Source of the DNA: Candidatus Poribacteria bacterium
GTDB taxonomy: Bacteria; Poribacteria; WGA-4E; WGA-3G
Direction: 5' to 3'
Length of the DNA stretch: 64,000 nucleotides
Assembly: GCA_022821065.1 (NCBI GenBank)
Contig: JAJEEK010000090.1
Location: 83,704-147,703, forward strand
Position numbers and translations under genes: made by a program. Below are positions 17,910-26,926 of the stretch, one piece after another. The notes under the pieces were generated by a model that was not told the DNA's origin, searched no databases, and saw only the letters and a program-made list of their open reading frames with translations. Every line of letters starts with the position of its first letter. Position 1 is the first letter of the stretch.

Positions 17910-18929
17910 TTATGCCGGAATTTGGACGACTTCTCCGGTTTCGACGCTGCGGCTCATCGCTTCTAAGACGCGCATGTTCTGATAGGCATCCTCAAGGCTG
18001 GAATGCGGTTGTGTGCCCTCTTGCAATGATTTTGCCCAGTGTTGCATCTCTTCGAGATAGCCGGGTCTGCCAACACCGTGATATGCGGTGTTGAGGTCCC
18101 ATTTTTCACTGGGTGTATCTGCGTAGCCGCCGCCGGAACCGAGCCATGTCGGATTCCGATAACGACGCAATTCGCGCGTTTCAAACACCTGAATCGCTTG
18201 ATTGCCTGTGCCTTTGACGAAGACCATCGCTTCCAAGACGGGACCGGTGCCGAGCGTCATCGTACCCATACCCCCGTTCTCGTAGCGTAGGTTCACGGAT
18301 ATTGAGACGGTACTTGACGCGGCATCAACTGTGCCTGTTGCGTAGACTTGGCTGACTTGCCCCATAAAGAAACGCATGCAATCGGTTGGGTGGATGACCT
18401 GATCGAGCATGAAGGGCCACGCAAAAGGTGATCCTGCTTCCTGAAGACGCGGTCCTGGTGCGAGGTATCGGGTATGGTATTGGCAGGTTTCACCGAATTC
18501 TTCTTCGTTCATCAACTGTTTGGCGATCTGGTGTGCGGGTGCGTGTCGCCACATCGTGCCGACCATACCGGTTTTGCCGGTCTCAATTGATACATCAACG
18601 AGCATTTTCGCGCCTTCAGCGGTGGTCGCCGGTGGTTTCTCGGTGTAGATGTGATAACCATTCTTGAGGCACTCTATGCCGATGTCTCGGTGCAGTTTGT
18701 CCTCCGGTCTGCCGACAACAGCGACGGCGTAGAGGTCTTCGTTCTCGAACATCTCGTTGTAGTCGGTGTAGTGGCGGAGTGCGCCGAACCTTCGTGCGTT
18801 CGATGCTGCCTTCTCTTCGACAAGGTCACAGGTGGCAACGAATTCAAATTCGGGTATCATCGGTATGCACTGCTGCAATTGTGTGGACATGGGACCACAA
18901 CCGATGAAAGCGATTCGGATTTTATCCAT
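17910..18929 (-). CDS. Gfo/Idh/MocA family oxidoreductase
   Basis: 339 aa; IRIAFIGCGPMSTQLQQ...YAVAVVGRPEDKLHRDIGIECLKNGYHIYTEKPPATT. Confidence 0.92.
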   Translation of the reverse strand: MDKIRIAFIGCGPMSTQLQQCIPMIPEFEFVATCDLVEEKAASNARRFGALRHYTDYNEMFENEDLYAVAVVGRPEDKLHRDIGIECLKNGYHIYTEKPPATTAEGAKMLVDVSIETGKTGMVGTMWRHAPAHQIAKQLMNEEEFGETCQYHTRYLAPGPRLQEAGSPFAWPFMLDQVIHPTDCMRFFMGQVSQVYATGTVDAASSTVSISVNLRYENGGMGTMTLGTGPVLEAMVFVKGTGNQAIQVFETRELRRYRNPTWLGSGGGYADTPSEKWDLNTAYHGVGRPGYLEEMQHWAKSLQEGTQPHSSLEDAYQNMRVLEAMSRSVETGEVVQIPA

Positions 18930-18964
18930 AGTGTTTCTCTCCTTTGTGTTTAGGAACGAGGTTC

Positions 18965-19531
18965 CTATTGAAAAAATTGTGTGACTTGACAGGCAAATCC
19001 CGGCACGACATCCTCACCGGTGAGCGTGTCGTTGATGGTAAACACTTTAATATCTGTTACGGAACGATACACTGTCACTGTCTTCATGACAGATTCAACC
19101 ACCCATACCATCTGGGTCCCCGCTTCTAGATAGGCTTGTACCTTTTCAGTGATACGCCACTGAACATCTGTTGGTGAGACGACTTCGACAGCAAAATCAG
19201 GTGGAATTGGAGACCCCTTACTTTCATCCTCAGGTAGGCGCGCAGTTGAAATAAACGCGACATCCGGTTTCATCCCGCGTTCTCCGACTTTAAATCCTGC
19301 TTCTACATACACATCTCCCAACTGATTTTCACTGACATACGTAAATAAATAATGCGTAATTCTCGTACTAATCTTCGCGTGTCCCAATGATGGAGACGAC
19401 ATTGGTATCAATTCTCCTTTAACGTATTCATATCCTTCTATATCGCGTGCAAGAAATTCATCCAGCGTCATTGTGATGTGTTCCGGTAAGGGGATTTCTT
19501 GGGCGACTTCGGAAATTTCTTGTAAATCCAT
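18965..19531 (-). CDS. Uma2 family (DUF820) endonuclease-like protein
   Basis: 188 aa; EYVKGELIPMSSPSLGHAKISTRI...KPDVAFIS...PPDFAVEVVSPTD. Confidence 0.92.
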   Translation of the reverse strand: MDLQEISEVAQEIPLPEHITMTLDEFLARDIEGYEYVKGELIPMSSPSLGHAKISTRITHYLFTYVSENQLGDVYVEAGFKVGERGMKPDVAFISTARLPEDESKGSPIPPDFAVEVVSPTDVQWRITEKVQAYLEAGTQMVWVVESVMKTVTVYRSVTDIKVFTINDTLTGEDVVPGFACQVTQFFQ

Positions 19532-19631
19532 TTTCTGTTCCTCCGTAATGTGTTTGCGGTCTAAAGTTCTTAGAACGTCTTCGCGTGCAGACAGACAAAG
19601 AATGTGAAAAATCCATTCACAAACTTATGGG

Positions 19632-20351
19632 TTATATTATCCCCAACAAATCCGCCAGTTCGTTAAAATCAGTGGCGACGAGGTCGGACGGGTGTGCGGT
19701 TACTTCTCGGACGTTATCAGGGCCGTATTCCAAAGGACGCGGCACGAGTGCTGTCTGAAAACCGACGGCTTGTGCTGCGCGAAGGTCGCCAGGATGCGCG
19801 GCGACCATCATGACTTCATTAGGGGACAGACCGAGCAGCTCAGCAGCGGTTTGGTAGACTTCTGGATCCGGTTTGTAGTGTCGCGTTAATTCGGCAGAGA
19901 GAATACAATCCCATGGCAGTCCTGCGAATTTCGCCATATTCGTCAATAGCGCGACGTTGCCGTTAGAGAGTGTCGCGATGATATACCGTTTACGCAGTCG
20001 TTCCAACCCACTGATAGCATCGGGCCACGGTTTAAGTCGATGCCAAGCACGATTCAGATACTCTTTTTCCGTTTCGCTTAATCCAGTAATTTCAAATGCG
20101 TCAAGCAAACCGTCTAAAATGCGTCGGTGGAGTGCGTCAATGTTCTGCCAAGGCAATTCGCCACGCCGAACCTTGTCCATAGCGGGACCGTATCCGGCAC
20201 GCCATTTCAAGGCGAACTGTGCCCAGTCAATATCAATACCGTGTGTGTTTCCAAATGTTTCGCCTTCGGCAACGATTGAACCGTACCAGTCTACAACTGT
20301 GCCGAAAACATCAAAGGTGAGTGCTTTGATGTCGGAATGTGCGTTTTGCAT
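19632..20351 (-). CDS. Haloacid dehalogenase type II
   Basis: 239 aa; ALTFDVFGTVVDWYGSI ... ATLSNGN ... HYKPDPEVYQTA ... MMVAAHPGDLRAAQAVGFQTALV. Confidence 0.92.
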   Translation of the reverse strand: MQNAHSDIKALTFDVFGTVVDWYGSIVAEGETFGNTHGIDIDWAQFALKWRAGYGPAMDKVRRGELPWQNIDALHRRILDGLLDAFEITGLSETEKEYLNRAWHRLKPWPDAISGLERLRKRYIIATLSNGNVALLTNMAKFAGLPWDCILSAELTRHYKPDPEVYQTAAELLGLSPNEVMMVAAHPGDLRAAQAVGFQTALVPRPLEYGPDNVREVTAHPSDLVATDFNELADLLGII

Positions 20352-20549
20352 CGTCCCATTCCCCTCTGATTCGTCTGAGGTTTTCTAAGAAGGGGTCCGT
20401 TTTTTTCCGAACCTAAGTTATATCATACATCAATTTGTTTGGATTGTCTATTGAATTTGGGATTTATTGGAAGTGAAAATCGAAAAAAAAAGAGGCACTC
20501 TGACACGGAGTTACGTGTCAGAGTGCGTCAAAGTCAAAAGTTATCAATA

Positions 20550-21140
20550 TTATAGGTTTGCTCTGTAGGGAGCCAAAAATTTCCGGAGTTGCTGAATTGC
20601 TGCGTTTTTGCGTGAGGCAACGGTTCCAATCGGACATTCGAGGATTTTTGCGACTTCTTGATAAGACAATCCCTGAACTTCTGTTAAACGGAACACCAAT
20701 TGGTGTTCTTTTGATAATTTACCGATTGCAGCCTGAATCGCCTCGTAGGTCTCTTTAGCAATGAGCAGTGCCTCCGGTGAATAACGCGTATCTGCTACAG
20801 CAACAGTGATCGGCGATGAATATTCATCATCTTCTCCATGTGGTGTATCTAATGAATCAACCTGAGGGGTTCTCTGCTCTTTTTCCAACTGTTTGAGACA
20901 GACATTCCGTGCGATGTGGTAAAGGAATGTTCTGAATTTAGCGATAGGACGGTACGTTGGTACGCAGCGCCACAGCCGTAGAAACGTCTCTTGGCAGAGG
21001 TCTTCCGCAAGTGTCTTGTTTTTGACAAATCGATAGATAAAACTTAAAGTGTTCGCGTAGTGTCGATCGGTTAAAATTCGGAATGCGTCTCTGTTTCCAT
21101 CTTTCACAGAGAGCATCAACTGCTCGTCAGTATGTAACAT
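20550..21140 (-). CDS. ECF-type RNA polymerase sigma factor, free-standing
   Basis: MLHTDEQLMLSVKDGNRDAFRILTDRHYANTLSFIYRFVKNKTLAEDLCQETFLRLWR ... YQEVAKILECPIGTVASRKNAAIQQLR; start refined to 21140. Confidence 0.9.
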   Translation of the reverse strand: MLHTDEQLMLSVKDGNRDAFRILTDRHYANTLSFIYRFVKNKTLAEDLCQETFLRLWRCVPTYRPIAKFRTFLYHIARNVCLKQLEKEQRTPQVDSLDTPHGEDDEYSSPITVAVADTRYSPEALLIAKETYEAIQAAIGKLSKEHQLVFRLTEVQGLSYQEVAKILECPIGTVASRKNAAIQQLRKFLAPYRANL

Positions 21141-21607
21141 GCGTGTCTCCTCAAACGAGGAGCGTCTCAAGCGAAGGCGAGTGACCCTCCTTCGAGTACC
21201 GGCTTATAGTGGAGGATGCCTGCTTGCTCGCTCCTTGGTCTGTGCCTTCTCCATAATCGAGTCGTAGTCCAACAACGGTGCACGTCGGCAGTTTTAGCTG
21301 CCCGTGCCTTTCTTGAAGTGCGCTCTCCTAAAGCGCAATCTCTATCATTGCTTCTACTACCGCTATTCCATACACTCTTGCCAACCGCCCAAGTGTGAGA
21401 CGGTGCCGTTGTTAAACACAAAACACTTCGATACATTCTATAACCCTCCTATAAGGTTAGTCATCAGATAAGGACAATATTTAATGTCCTTTTTCGGTTT
21501 AAAAAAAGATCGTCTATAGTTTAACCCGTATATTTTGAAACAATTCATTTAAAATTAAAAAAATAAATTTGCACTATTATTTTCGATTTTCTGTGGTGTT
21601 TTTTATC

Positions 21608-21731
21608 AGGACTTACGCAATTTTGACTGCAGCCTGTTCTGTTAGATGAGATTTCTCTGAAAACATAGCGCTCTGGTGGAGAACCCAAACTGGAAAGTTT
21701 GCGCTACAAAAGTGCAGCATGCGTAAGTCCT
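21608..21731. mobile_element. MITE-like element, copy B
   Basis: AGGACTTACGCAATTTTGACTGCAGCCTGTTCTGTTAGATGAGATTTCTCTGAAAACATAGCG ... CATGCGTAAGTCCT. Confidence 0.75.
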
Positions 21732-21733
21732 AT

Positions 21734-22840
21734 CTATGTAATTTCTGGCTGAAACGGTTGTAATGACAGCGAGGGCTCTCCTGTTGTGAGCAGTTCAGCG
21801 ATGAGCTGCCCTGTGATGGGTGCGAGCAGAATCCCGTTTTTGAAGTGTCCGGTCGCTAAGGCGACGTTGTCGTATCCTGGTAGATAACCGAGAATCGGTC
21901 CTTTTTTGGCGTAGGGACGTAGACCTGCCCACGTTTGCACGAATGTGGCATTCGCGAGTTGCGGTGCGATGGCGACACCGGCATCAATCATCTGCTTCGC
22001 GCCGTCCACGGTTGCGGTTTTGTCATAACCGGCATATTCCACAGTTGCGCCGAGTAGAATTCTGCCATCTGTCCTTGGGACGATGTAGATGCCTAACCCG
22101 TCAACGATATGCTCGAAGAGCGGTGGCATCGTTTCAACGAGGACGATCTGTCCTCTGACAGGTTCGACCTGTATCGGTACGCCGAGTTGATTAATAAGGG
22201 TGCCTGCCCAACATCCAGCGGCAATTACGAAGGTATCGGCGTATAAGGTTTCGCCGTTGATGACAACACCGATAACGCGTTCGTTTTCTTTGACGAAGTT
22301 CGTGACGGGGTTGCCGAGTCGGAAGCGTGCGCCGAGTTTTATGGCACCTTTTGCGAGTGCTCTCACCATTTTTGGGTTGCGTACTTGTGCGTCCTCAGGG
22401 AACAGGACTGCGCCAGCGATAGATTTTGCGAGTGCTGGTTCTAACTGCCATGCCTCTTTTGCTGTGAGGATTTCCGCTGAAAAGCCGCGTTTCACGCGCC
22501 GGTCTGCAAGTCCGATTAACCCTGCTGCCTCCGTTTGATTGAAAAAGACCGATAGTGTGCCGGACCGGATGAATTCGATATCTATTTGGGTTTCTGTGCG
22601 CAGTTCTTCCGCCAACGTCGGGTAGCGTGCGAGACTCGCTCGGCAGAGCGTCGGATAGGGTTCGTGTGTTGAGGCGTGTGAGGTTAGAATCCCGGCACCT
22701 GCCCACGAGGCTTCTGTCCCGACACGGTTTGCTTTGTCGATGACTAAAGGTTTCACGTCCCGTTTGGCGAGATTATAAGCGATGGCACATCCGATAATAC
22801 CGCCACCGATAATGATGACATCTGCGTGATCTTGATTCAA
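21734..22840 (-). CDS. thiO: Glycine oxidase ThiO-like FAD-dependent oxidoreductase
   Basis: 368 aa; DVIIIGGGIIGCAIAYNLAKRDVKPLVIDKANRVGTEASWAGAGILTSHA; PVRGQIVLVE; ATGHFKNGILLAPITGQLIAELL. Confidence 0.88.
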   Translation of the reverse strand: MNQDHADVIIIGGGIIGCAIAYNLAKRDVKPLVIDKANRVGTEASWAGAGILTSHASTHEPYPTLCRASLARYPTLAEELRTETQIDIEFIRSGTLSVFFNQTEAAGLIGLADRRVKRGFSAEILTAKEAWQLEPALAKSIAGAVLFPEDAQVRNPKMVRALAKGAIKLGARFRLGNPVTNFVKENERVIGVVINGETLYADTFVIAAGCWAGTLINQLGVPIQVEPVRGQIVLVETMPPLFEHIVDGLGIYIVPRTDGRILLGATVEYAGYDKTATVDGAKQMIDAGVAIAPQLANATFVQTWAGLRPYAKKGPILGYLPGYDNVALATGHFKNGILLAPITGQLIAELLTTGEPSLSLQPFQPEIT

Positions 22841-22875
22841 ACTTTTCTCCGTTGTATCAGGTATATTTTAGAAAT

Positions 22876-22905
22876 AGTTTAGCATACGACTTGATGGGTT
22901 GTCAA
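22876..22905 (-). promoter_or_regulatory. Sigma70-like promoter upstream of thiO
   Basis: Minus strand TTGACA, 18 bp, TAAACT. Confidence 0.5.
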
Positions 22906-22984
22906 TTGGACTCAGAGAAATGGTTGTCAGTTATCGGTTTTTAGTGTTTATACACATTTTTGGATGCACTTTAGAGATTGTCGG

Positions 22985-23013
22985 TTGAAATTTCAGTAGG
23001 TTTCGTGTATAAT
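22985..23013 (+). promoter_or_regulatory. Sigma70-like promoter of the EutN/CcmL-like gene
   Basis: TTGAAA (22985-22990), 17 bp, TATAAT (23008-23013). Confidence 0.65.
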
Positions 23014-23043
23014 TTTATGTGTGCGAAACGAATGATCTCAAAC

Positions 23044-23073
23044 TCGGTGATGGAGGGACGGCCTCCTCACCGA
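23044..23073 (+). promoter_or_regulatory. Strong leader hairpin 21 bp upstream of the EutN/CcmL-like start
   Basis: TCGGTGA-T-GGAGG GACGG CCTCC-TCACCGA, 12 bp paired with one bulge. Confidence 0.6.
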
Positions 23074-23094
23074 ATAGGAAAGGTTTTAAATTAA

Positions 23095-23382
23095 ATGACC
23101 CTTGGAAAAGTTACAGGGACAATCGTCGCGACACAGAAAGACGAGAAACTCATCGGTAGCAAATTGATGGTTGTCCAAGATATAGACCTGAACGGAGAAG
23201 TTGACCGGAAATATACGGTTGCTGTGGATGCGGTTGGCGCGGGTATCGGTGAAATTGTCCTTGTTGCGACTGGAAGTTCAGCAAGGCAGACCAGCGTCAC
23301 ATCGAACAAACCGGTCGATGCTGTGATTATGGCAATTGTTGATACTGTAGAGGTCGCTGGAAAAGTCAGGTATTATAAGTAG
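23095..23382 (+). CDS. EutN/CcmL family bacterial microcompartment vertex (pentamer) protein
   Basis: 95 aa; MTLGKVTGTIVATQKDEKLIGSKLMVVQDIDLNGE...YTVAVDAVGAGIGEIVLVATGSSARQTSVTSNKPVDAVIMAIVDTVE. Confidence 0.92.
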   Translation: MTLGKVTGTIVATQKDEKLIGSKLMVVQDIDLNGEVDRKYTVAVDAVGAGIGEIVLVATGSSARQTSVTSNKPVDAVIMAIVDTVEVAGKVRYYK

Positions 23383-23522
23383 ACGACGGAACGCACACCT
23401 ACTGTTGTGTCACGTCAAAAATGACAGATTATACTGACTGAAGATGTTGGGTTTAACTGCGTTCAACCCAACCTACAATCCGTTAAAAGAAGCATGACAG
23501 AACACTACAAGGACAAAAAATA

Positions 23523-24086
23523 ATGGAACGCGAACGCGTCCGCGCTGAGATGCTTCGCAAGCGTGACGGACTCGCACCGGAAACCCGTGCCGTGTTCAGC
23601 CAACAGATTGTCGATGCTGTCATGCATTGGATACAGCGTGAGGGTTCCGATACTGTAATGCTCTATCTGAGTATGCAGAGTGAGGTCGAAACTGACGGTC
23701 TCCTTGAGGGGTTGCTCCATGCAGGCAAGCGGGTCTGTGCCCCTGTCGTTGATACGGAACGAAACTCCATGATACCGCGGCAAATACGGGATGGAAAAAC
23801 CGACTTGGTTCGGCATCGTTACGGTATGTTAGAACCGAGTACAGTGTGTCCGATTTTTCCGGTCGCGCAGCTGCAACTCATTGTTGTTCCCGGTATCACC
23901 TTTGATCTTAAAGGGTATCGCCTCGGATACGGCAAAGGGTTCTATGACCGGTTTCTCGTGAACTGCCCGCATGCTGTTTCGATCGGATTGGCATATCAGA
24001 TACAGATTATAGAAGATACGTTCCCTGAAGCGTGGGATGTGCCGGTTCAGCACATTTTTACGGAGACAGGTAGGATAGAAGTCTAA
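23523..24086 (+). CDS. 5-formyltetrahydrofolate cyclo-ligase
   Basis: 187 aa; VIVVPGITFDLKGYRLGYGKGFYDRFL-type motif (LIVVPGITFDLKGYRLGYGKGFYDRFL). Confidence 0.93.
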   Translation: MERERVRAEMLRKRDGLAPETRAVFSQQIVDAVMHWIQREGSDTVMLYLSMQSEVETDGLLEGLLHAGKRVCAPVVDTERNSMIPRQIRDGKTDLVRHRYGMLEPSTVCPIFPVAQLQLIVVPGITFDLKGYRLGYGKGFYDRFLVNCPHAVSIGLAYQIQIIEDTFPEAWDVPVQHIFTETGRIEV

Positions 24087-24482
24087 CTACTCAGCATCAA
24101 TGAAGGGTCTTAGTTTTTCGAGTGTCTTTTCACCGATGCCTCTGACGTTCTGGAGATCGTCCACACTGCTGAAGTCGCCGTGTTGTGTGCGGTAGTCGAT
24201 GATTCTTCGTGCCGTCGCCTCGCCGATATTCGGTAGCGTTTCGAGTTCTTCCGTAGATGCGGTATTGATATTAAGGAGTTCCGGTTTGTTCGGTGTTACA
24301 GCGTTCGTCCGATTTTGTGGACGCGCATCGTTCGGTACGGCGATCAGATCGGGTTTGCCGAGGAACATTGCTGGTGCGAATCGCCGGACGCCCCAGAAAG
24401 CTGCCCCCGCCAAAATTAGGATCACCAGAAAAATGACTGCCCGCCAATAGTGGCGTTCAACGGCGTTTTCTATCTTATTCAT
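24087..24482 (-). CDS. comEA: ComEA-like helix-hairpin-helix protein with N-terminal TM
   Basis: 131 aa; LLNINTASTEELETLPNIGEATARRIIDYRTQHGDFSSVDDLQNVRGIGEKTLEKLRPFI. Confidence 0.85.
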   Translation of the reverse strand: MNKIENAVERHYWRAVIFLVILILAGAAFWGVRRFAPAMFLGKPDLIAVPNDARPQNRTNAVTPNKPELLNINTASTEELETLPNIGEATARRIIDYRTQHGDFSSVDDLQNVRGIGEKTLEKLRPFIDAE

Positions 24483-24491
24483 TAAATGTCC

Positions 24492-25031
24492 CTAATCAAA
24501 GTACTCGTCTTCGTTAAACCTCGTCCACGATTCAAATATGGGGAAGGGTCGAGGAAAATTATCGTTTTCAATGTTCAACTTGAACCTGATTTTCTTACCG
24601 TCAAACGGATCTTGAATGGAAATTGAGATGCCTGTCGTTTCAATGCAATTTTCGCACTCCGTCGGGAGTATTTGCGCTGAACGTGGTGCCTGAAAATAAA
24701 TTCGGTATTCCGACCCCGCCTTTTCAATCCGATAGTCCTCTGATAATATTTCCCACTCGTTAATCGCATAAGGCCCTTCGGCATATTGTGCCCATAGGCT
24801 AACACCGTTAAAGAAGTCGAGGATAACGGCTTTTCGCTTGTCGGCATCTCTGGAGGGATCAAACTGGCGGAATGAGCGATTGTCCAATTCGGCTTTTATC
24901 TTTTGTTCTTCTTCGCTGCTGATGGGTTGTAACGGTGTTGTGCAAGAAGAGAAAATCAGACAGGTGAACATGAGAATAAAAGGTAGGAAGCGTGCTGTTG
25001 TGTTTGCTTTAAAAGTGTTGTGTTGATGCAT
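24492..25031 (-). CDS. Hypothetical lipoprotein
   Basis: MHQHNTFKANTTARFLPFILMFTCLIFSSCTTPLQP (lipobox LIFSSC); start refined to 25031. Confidence 0.7.
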   Translation of the reverse strand: MHQHNTFKANTTARFLPFILMFTCLIFSSCTTPLQPISSEEEQKIKAELDNRSFRQFDPSRDADKRKAVILDFFNGVSLWAQYAEGPYAINEWEILSEDYRIEKAGSEYRIYFQAPRSAQILPTECENCIETTGISISIQDPFDGKKIRFKLNIENDNFPRPFPIFESWTRFNEDEYFD

Positions 25032-25058
25032 GTGTATTTCCTCCATTTTTTATTCTGT

Positions 25059-25177
25059 AGGACTTATGCAATTTTGGATTTAAATTGTTCTGTTAGATGA
25101 AATTTCTCGTAAAATCCAGCGTTTTTGCATCACAAACCAATAGTTTGTGGTACATAAAGAGCCGCATGCGTAAGTCT
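25059..25177. mobile_element. MITE-like element, copy C, with flanking direct repeat
   Basis: AGGACTTATGCAATTTT...GCATGCGTAAGTCT; flanked by TATTCTGT at 25051-25058 and 25178-25185. Confidence 0.78.
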
Positions 25178-25369
25178 TATTCTGTAAATTTTAACGTTAA
25201 TCGAATAAGTTTGTCCAAGTAGATGTTGAGATTAATTGAAAAATCAGGATTATACTTGATATGGAGGTCCGTCTCTGCTAAAATACGCAGTAAATTTGTA
25301 TTTACGGTTAATTTGATTTTTCGTTATTGAATTCATGGTAGGAAAGCACAAAGAGTTAAGAGGTAAAAT

Positions 25370-26866
25370 ATGGCAGACACCAATGAACGTGTAGCAGGTG
25401 GTACGCTTCCCGATTGGGAGGTTGCGGAACTTCCCGAACCACCGAAATATCAATTTGGCAAAGCGTTTCGGAGCATCTTAGGTCCTGGTATCATTGCGTT
25501 GGGTGGTTCGATCGGAAGCGGAGAATGGCTGCTGGGTCCCGCCATCACGGCGCAGTACGGGGGTAGGCTCCTCTGGATAGCGACGATTGCTATTCTATTA
25601 CAGGTGATCCTGAACACAGAGGCGATCCGTTATACGCTTTATACCGGCGAACCTATGTTGAGCGGTTATATGCGTTGCAAGCCGGGTGCGCCGTTTTGGA
25701 TGACCTTCTACTCGAGTGTTAACTTTTTTGGGATTTGGCCGGGTTGGGCGATGACTGCTGCAACAGCATTGGGTGCGGCGTGGCTCGGTTATATGCCGCA
25801 AGATGCGGATAGCGGAACCGTTCGCCTGTTTGCGTTTATCATCTTTTTCGCGTGCTTGGGGATTGTGCTGTTCGGTGGCAAGATTTACAACGCCCTTGAG
25901 AAGGTGCAGCTTTTCATGGTCATTTGGATTATCAGTTACCTCGTTGTCATAGACCTGTTTATGGTACCGCCGAGTGTGTGGTGGGATGCCATCAAAGGTT
26001 TTTTTAGTTTCGGAGCACTTCCTGAACCGGGACCCGATGGACAGGTCAATTGGTTGCTGCTTGGTGCCTTCGCCGCCTACGCTGGAAGCGGCGGCTTAGG
26101 CAATGTCACAATTACGAATTACGTCCGCGACAAAGGATGGGGTATGAGCAGTCTCGTCGGTGCGATTCCATCAATGATCGGTGGACAAAATGTGACGCTC
26201 TCACACTTGGGCAAGGTCTTTCGCATCACACCCGAAAATCTGACACGCTTCAAGGAGTGGTGGAAATACGTCCGTTTCGAGCAGTATGGTATCTGGATGC
26301 TTGGATGCTTCGTCGGTATTGCGTTACCTGCGATGTTGACCTTGGCGTTTGTGCCTTCTGGACAGGAGATGGACCAATGGGCAGCGGCAGGCTTCCAAGC
26401 GGACGGACTCGCCGAAAAAGGCGGGAGAGTGATGTGGTATCTCACCCTGCTATGCGGGTTTTGGGTGTTGTTCTCGACGCAACTCGGTGGTGTAGATGGT
26501 GTCCCTCGCACCTATACTGATATTATATGGACCGGATTGAAGCGGGTCCGAAGCTTGGACGAGCACAACGCAAAATGGATCTATTATCCGATTCTCGGTG
26601 TCTATATTATCTGGGGTGTTATCGCGATGTATCTTGCGAAGCCGTTCTTTATGATTCTGGTATCGGCAACGGTCGGTGGGTATTTGTTGGTGATTACAGC
26701 GTTACACACGCTTTATGTCAACCGGAAGTTCTTGCCGAAGGAGATACAGCCCCCGATGTGGAAACAGGTCGGATTGGTTCTGTGTGCGGGATTCTATTCG
26801 ATTTTCGGGACGATAACGGTTTATCAAAAGGTGCTTGTGCCTTATATTTTCCCGATTTTTGGGTAG
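25370..26866 (+). CDS. Nramp-family-like integral membrane transporter
   Basis: 498 aa, about 11 hydrophobic segments; FRSILGPGIIALGGSIGSGEWLLGPAITAQYGGRLLWIATIAILLQVILNTEAIRYTLYTGE. Confidence 0.8.
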   Translation: MADTNERVAGGTLPDWEVAELPEPPKYQFGKAFRSILGPGIIALGGSIGSGEWLLGPAITAQYGGRLLWIATIAILLQVILNTEAIRYTLYTGEPMLSGYMRCKPGAPFWMTFYSSVNFFGIWPGWAMTAATALGAAWLGYMPQDADSGTVRLFAFIIFFACLGIVLFGGKIYNALEKVQLFMVIWIISYLVVIDLFMVPPSVWWDAIKGFFSFGALPEPGPDGQVNWLLLGAFAAYAGSGGLGNVTITNYVRDKGWGMSSLVGAIPSMIGGQNVTLSHLGKVFRITPENLTRFKEWWKYVRFEQYGIWMLGCFVGIALPAMLTLAFVPSGQEMDQWAAAGFQADGLAEKGGRVMWYLTLLCGFWVLFSTQLGGVDGVPRTYTDIIWTGLKRVRSLDEHNAKWIYYPILGVYIIWGVIAMYLAKPFFMILVSATVGGYLLVITALHTLYVNRKFLPKEIQPPMWKQVGLVLCAGFYSIFGTITVYQKVLVPYIFPIFG

Positions 26867-26890
26867 ATAAAGATTTGTATGTAAGTGCTG

Positions 26891-26909
26891 GCGCGGTTAG
26901 AAACCGCGT
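26891..26909. terminator. Hairpin between convergent genes; GGTT-N3-AACC family
   Basis: GCGCGGTT-AGA-AACCGCGT. Confidence 0.5.
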
Positions 26910-26926
26910 CTACCAATTATAGGGAT

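Noticed and set aside
21167-21436. 89-aa minus-strand ORF upstream of the ECF sigma gene
   Set aside because: Arg/Ser-rich with no motif; the interval looks like structured non-coding sequence.
21141-21440. Possible tRNA or rRNA fragment
   Set aside because: Hairpins present but no cloverleaf, CCA or TPsiC pattern seen.
26050-26520. 156-aa plus-strand ORF
   Set aside because: Alternate frame within the Nramp-like gene; Arg/Trp/Cys-rich.
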